From positions 9,053,450 through 9,117,449 of the forward strand of contig CM074187.1 in assembly GCA_037179385.1 (NCBI GenBank): DNA of 64,000 nt. Reading direction: 5' to 3'. The notes beneath the pieces are model-generated. The model saw only the letters and a program-made list of their open reading frames with translations, did no database searches and was not told where the DNA came from. The translations under genes were made by a program, and so were the position numbers. Shown here piece by piece: positions 61,713 through 64,000 of the stretch (positions within the stretch are counted from its first letter, which is position 1; the number at the start of each line of letters is the position of its first letter). This stretch comes from Holothuria scabra (lineage: Eukaryota; Echinodermata; Holothuroidea; Aspidochirotida; Holothuriidae).

Positions 61713-61796
61713 ATGTGAACGAGTGTCTGACAATGACTTGTCCTACCGCCGGCCAGGCCTGTATCAATTCCCTTGGATCTTTCATTTGTAAGAATG
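61713..61796 (+). CDS. Exon: first part of a calcium-binding EGF module (gene continues past the window)
   Basis: Acceptor tcatttgcag, donor gtaaga, 28 codons, phase 1 at both ends. The peptide begins DVNEC (D-V-N/D-E-C Ca-binding start) and contains CINSLGSFIC, which fits the Asn/Asp hydroxylation consensus C-x-N-x4-F-x-C. Only four of six Cys are here; the last two should be in the next exon, not found before 64000. The gene therefore extends beyond the window. What follows (more EGF, an anchor, a GAIN/7TM or other C-terminus) cannot be known from this sequence. Confidence 0.83.
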
Positions 61797-62329
61797 GTAA
61801 GAAATTTGATTTCCTTTCCAGAAGCAAAGGAACATTTTCTTTTTCAGGTTGTGTGCATGGCGGTGAGTGGGAGGTGAGATCTTAAAAGAGGAGATTTTGA
61901 AGTTTGAATGTCTTTAAAATGCAAAATTTTGGCAGATTTAATGAGCAGTTTTGTCTCATCTGATACCAAATTTAAGTATGAAATGGTTCTCTTAGGATCA
62001 AATGTGAATCATAAAAAATTGCAAATTTTGGCTGCCTTTTACAGATTGTGACAAAAATGGCACAGCCATGCATCTGTTGCTTATTTCTTGAGGAGTCTGT
62101 TCAATTACTTCCATTTCCTGCCTGCAGTTTTGAATTCTCCATAGCTGATTATTTTTCCTAAGAAAGCTGTAAACAGAAAAGCATTGGCTTGTTTACACAA
62201 GCTGGGTAAACATCTATGACTGTAAGAGATAACATTGGGAAGGGTGGTATTTTTAAAGAGTTAATAAGCTGCTTTTGTTGGACTATTGAACACAATGTTA
62301 AAGAAAGATCATCTTCATCTAGGTCAGGG

Positions 62330-64000
62330 GGTGAAAACATGGAAAAAACATTAACACCATTTTATATAAAGACAAGGAAAGCCACACCTATTCTGACACC
62401 TTCATCGATAATGATGTCTTGATTAGTGACCCCCAGAATATTGCAAATACATTTAATGCCTTTTCACTGACCTTGTCCCAAACTTAGCCCAAGACATACA
62501 CTATCAAAATCTCACAAAAGTGACTGCTGGTTATAACGCTCACAGGATAATTTTATCACCCATATGCAGGAAAGATGTTGTAAAGGTAGCACTTCATTGT
62601 CTTAAGCCAAAGTTGGCAGCTGGTTATGATGAAATTCACCCAGCTTTAGTTTGACAAGTTATTCATCTCATCTTTGAGCCTTTATGTCATATCGTTAATC
62701 TCTCATTTTTACATGGTTGTTCCCCTATCTTTAATCTCTCATTTTTTCGTGGTTGTTCCCCTGATAAATTAAAAATTGCCACAGTAATTCCTATTTTCAA
62801 AAAGGGTAGTCACTGTCATCTCATTAATTACCGACCAATCTCTGTGCTTCCTTGCATTTCCAAAGTTTTAGGGAGGCCTTGTGTTGATAAAATGCAGCTC
62901 TTTCTTAATAAACATTATATTCTCTCTAACAGCCAATTTGGATTCTGGCCAGGTCATTTCACTGAAGTAGCTCTTATTGATGTTATGGACAAATTAAGTA
63001 ACACGGCAACTAATAATGAAACTTCATTGGGTGTTTTTCTTGATCTTTCAAGGGCGTATGATAAGATGGATTATTCTATCCTTCTAGAAAAAATATTTAC
63101 ATGTGGATTTTGTGGCACTTCATATTACTGGATAAAAATTTATTTAATTCACTGATATTGGTCCACCTCCTTCAAAAAATGAAAATTCCAATTTGCATCC
63201 CATTATTTGCGGCATTCCTGGGGCTCTATTCTTGTTCCATTACTCTTTATTATTTATATAAATGGTATTACATGTTACCAGAAAATCCTCACTAGTAATG
63301 TTTGCTGATGATACCAACATATTTGTCGAAGACACAAACCCAAACCTTCCTGAGAAAACTGTGGACAATGAGCTCAGATTATACATTAACTGTTTCTACT
63401 CTAATAAACTTTCTCTAAATATAAATAAAAGAAACTTTATGGTCTTCCACATGCAACCTAGTTAAAAGCCTGGTTTCAAAATTGTCATTAATAATGATGA
63501 GCTCCACTCTTCTTCAAGTGTTAAATTTTTAGGAGTTCTCCAGTTGCTTCTAAGCTTACCTGGAATGACCATATTTCATATCTGTGTTCACAAGTTGCCA
63601 ATGGGGTTGGCATAATCGGTAGAATAAAACACATTCTTTCTAAAAATTCTCTTCGTTCATTGTACCTAGCTTTAATTTATCCTCCTTCTTCTTACTGTAA
63701 CCTTTCCTGGTCTAGGTCAAGTAATACTTCATTGAATATTTTAAATGTACTGCAAAATAGAGCCATCAGATACATTTCTAGTACTGCTCCATACAGACAT
63801 ACTGTTCAAGTCACTGAACTTTTTAAAATTTAACAACATTATCAAAGTAGGCATAGCAACATTCACTTATTGCTTTGTTAATCAGTCAGTCCCTCCCTCC
63901 AGGATTTTCTCACCTTTTCAGTCAAAACAGTTTAGTTCATAACTACAATACTCGACACAGCAATCTCCTTTGTCTTCTAGATAACCAGAGGAAGTTCTCA
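62330..64000 (+). pseudogene. Degraded non-LTR retrotransposon (RT domain), runs off the window
   Basis: + strand frames, with several frameshifts and stops, give ISDPQNIANTFNAFSLTLSQ, then INYRPISVLPCISKVLGR, NSQFGFWPGHFTEVALIDV, GVFLDLSRAYDKMDYSILL and MFADDTNIF (the F/Y-A-D-D catalytic box, 63292 onward), then RAIRYISSTAPYRHTVQVTE. These are LINE RT motifs in correct order (jockey/CR1 superfamily). It is a dead copy. A short duplication (about 36 bp) at 62694-62762 lies within it. Confidence 0.85.

Noticed and set aside
62216..62422. Separate small gene before the RT fragment
   Set aside because: Another frame of the same stretch encodes a standard LINE motif upstream of RT, so it belongs to the degraded LINE.

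Overview
The window is AT-rich animal genomic DNA with long introns and dense, decayed transposon debris. It reads as a marine invertebrate, most likely a deuterostome of the echinoderm/hemichordate/cephalochordate kind. That placement is inference, from the mosaic of Calx-beta, mucin, LDLa, CCP and EGF modules, the CR1-like LINEs, the tRNA-derived SINEs and the many MITEs. No species is claimed. No bacterial, organellar or rRNA genes were seen.

One gene explains all the convincing coding sequence. It lies on the + strand and runs off both ends of the window. I could place 17 internal exons (245-475, 2905-3009, 5285-5494, 9053-9151, 10353-10568, 11253-11366, 13064-13288, 15590-19393, 28652-29065, 31326-31763, 34852-34974, 39263-39451, 44261-44380, 49890-50063, 57566-57760, 59493-59591, 61713-61796). 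They total 6840 nt, or 2280 codons. Every exon has an AG acceptor and a GT donor, a length divisible by three, and begins and ends in phase 1. In order they encode half a Calx-beta domain plus three whole Calx-beta domains (two exons each), a 1268-codon Thr-rich mucin exon, two more Ser/Thr-rich exons, LDLa, CCP, LDLa, CCP, CCP, an EGF-like module and the first part of a calcium-binding EGF module. The product is probably a very large secreted or cell-surface glycoprotein: Ca-binding beta modules, then a heavily O-glycosylated stalk, then a disulfide-rich binding tip. Start codon, signal peptide, any membrane anchor and 3' end lie outside the window.

The introns hold several repeat layers. 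(1) Rolling-circle-like elements (A 40079-41350, B 42056-44202, C 53605-55707, plus truncated copies) have a 5' hairpin, a GT microsatellite, a roughly 135-156 bp minisatellite, asymmetric inverted terminal repeats and a 3' hairpin followed by CTGG. This layout matches Helentron-derived HINE/DINE elements. (2) There are two MITE families with TTAA target sites, including one copy inserted inside another of its own family. (3) Other foldback elements occur at 2167-2399, 7259-7472, 39577-39823, 44687-44796 and 48930-49101. (4) tRNA-derived SINEs are present. (5) Degraded non-LTR retrotransposons occur at 30770-31015, 31815-32525, 37190-38010, 39945-40078 and 62330-64000.

The most unusual signals are the fully phase-1 modular gene, the hierarchical DNA repeats of the mucin exon, and the HINE-like elements whose minisatellite units each carry ordered nuclear-receptor half-sites (DR1, DR4 and more) next to a forkhead-type core.
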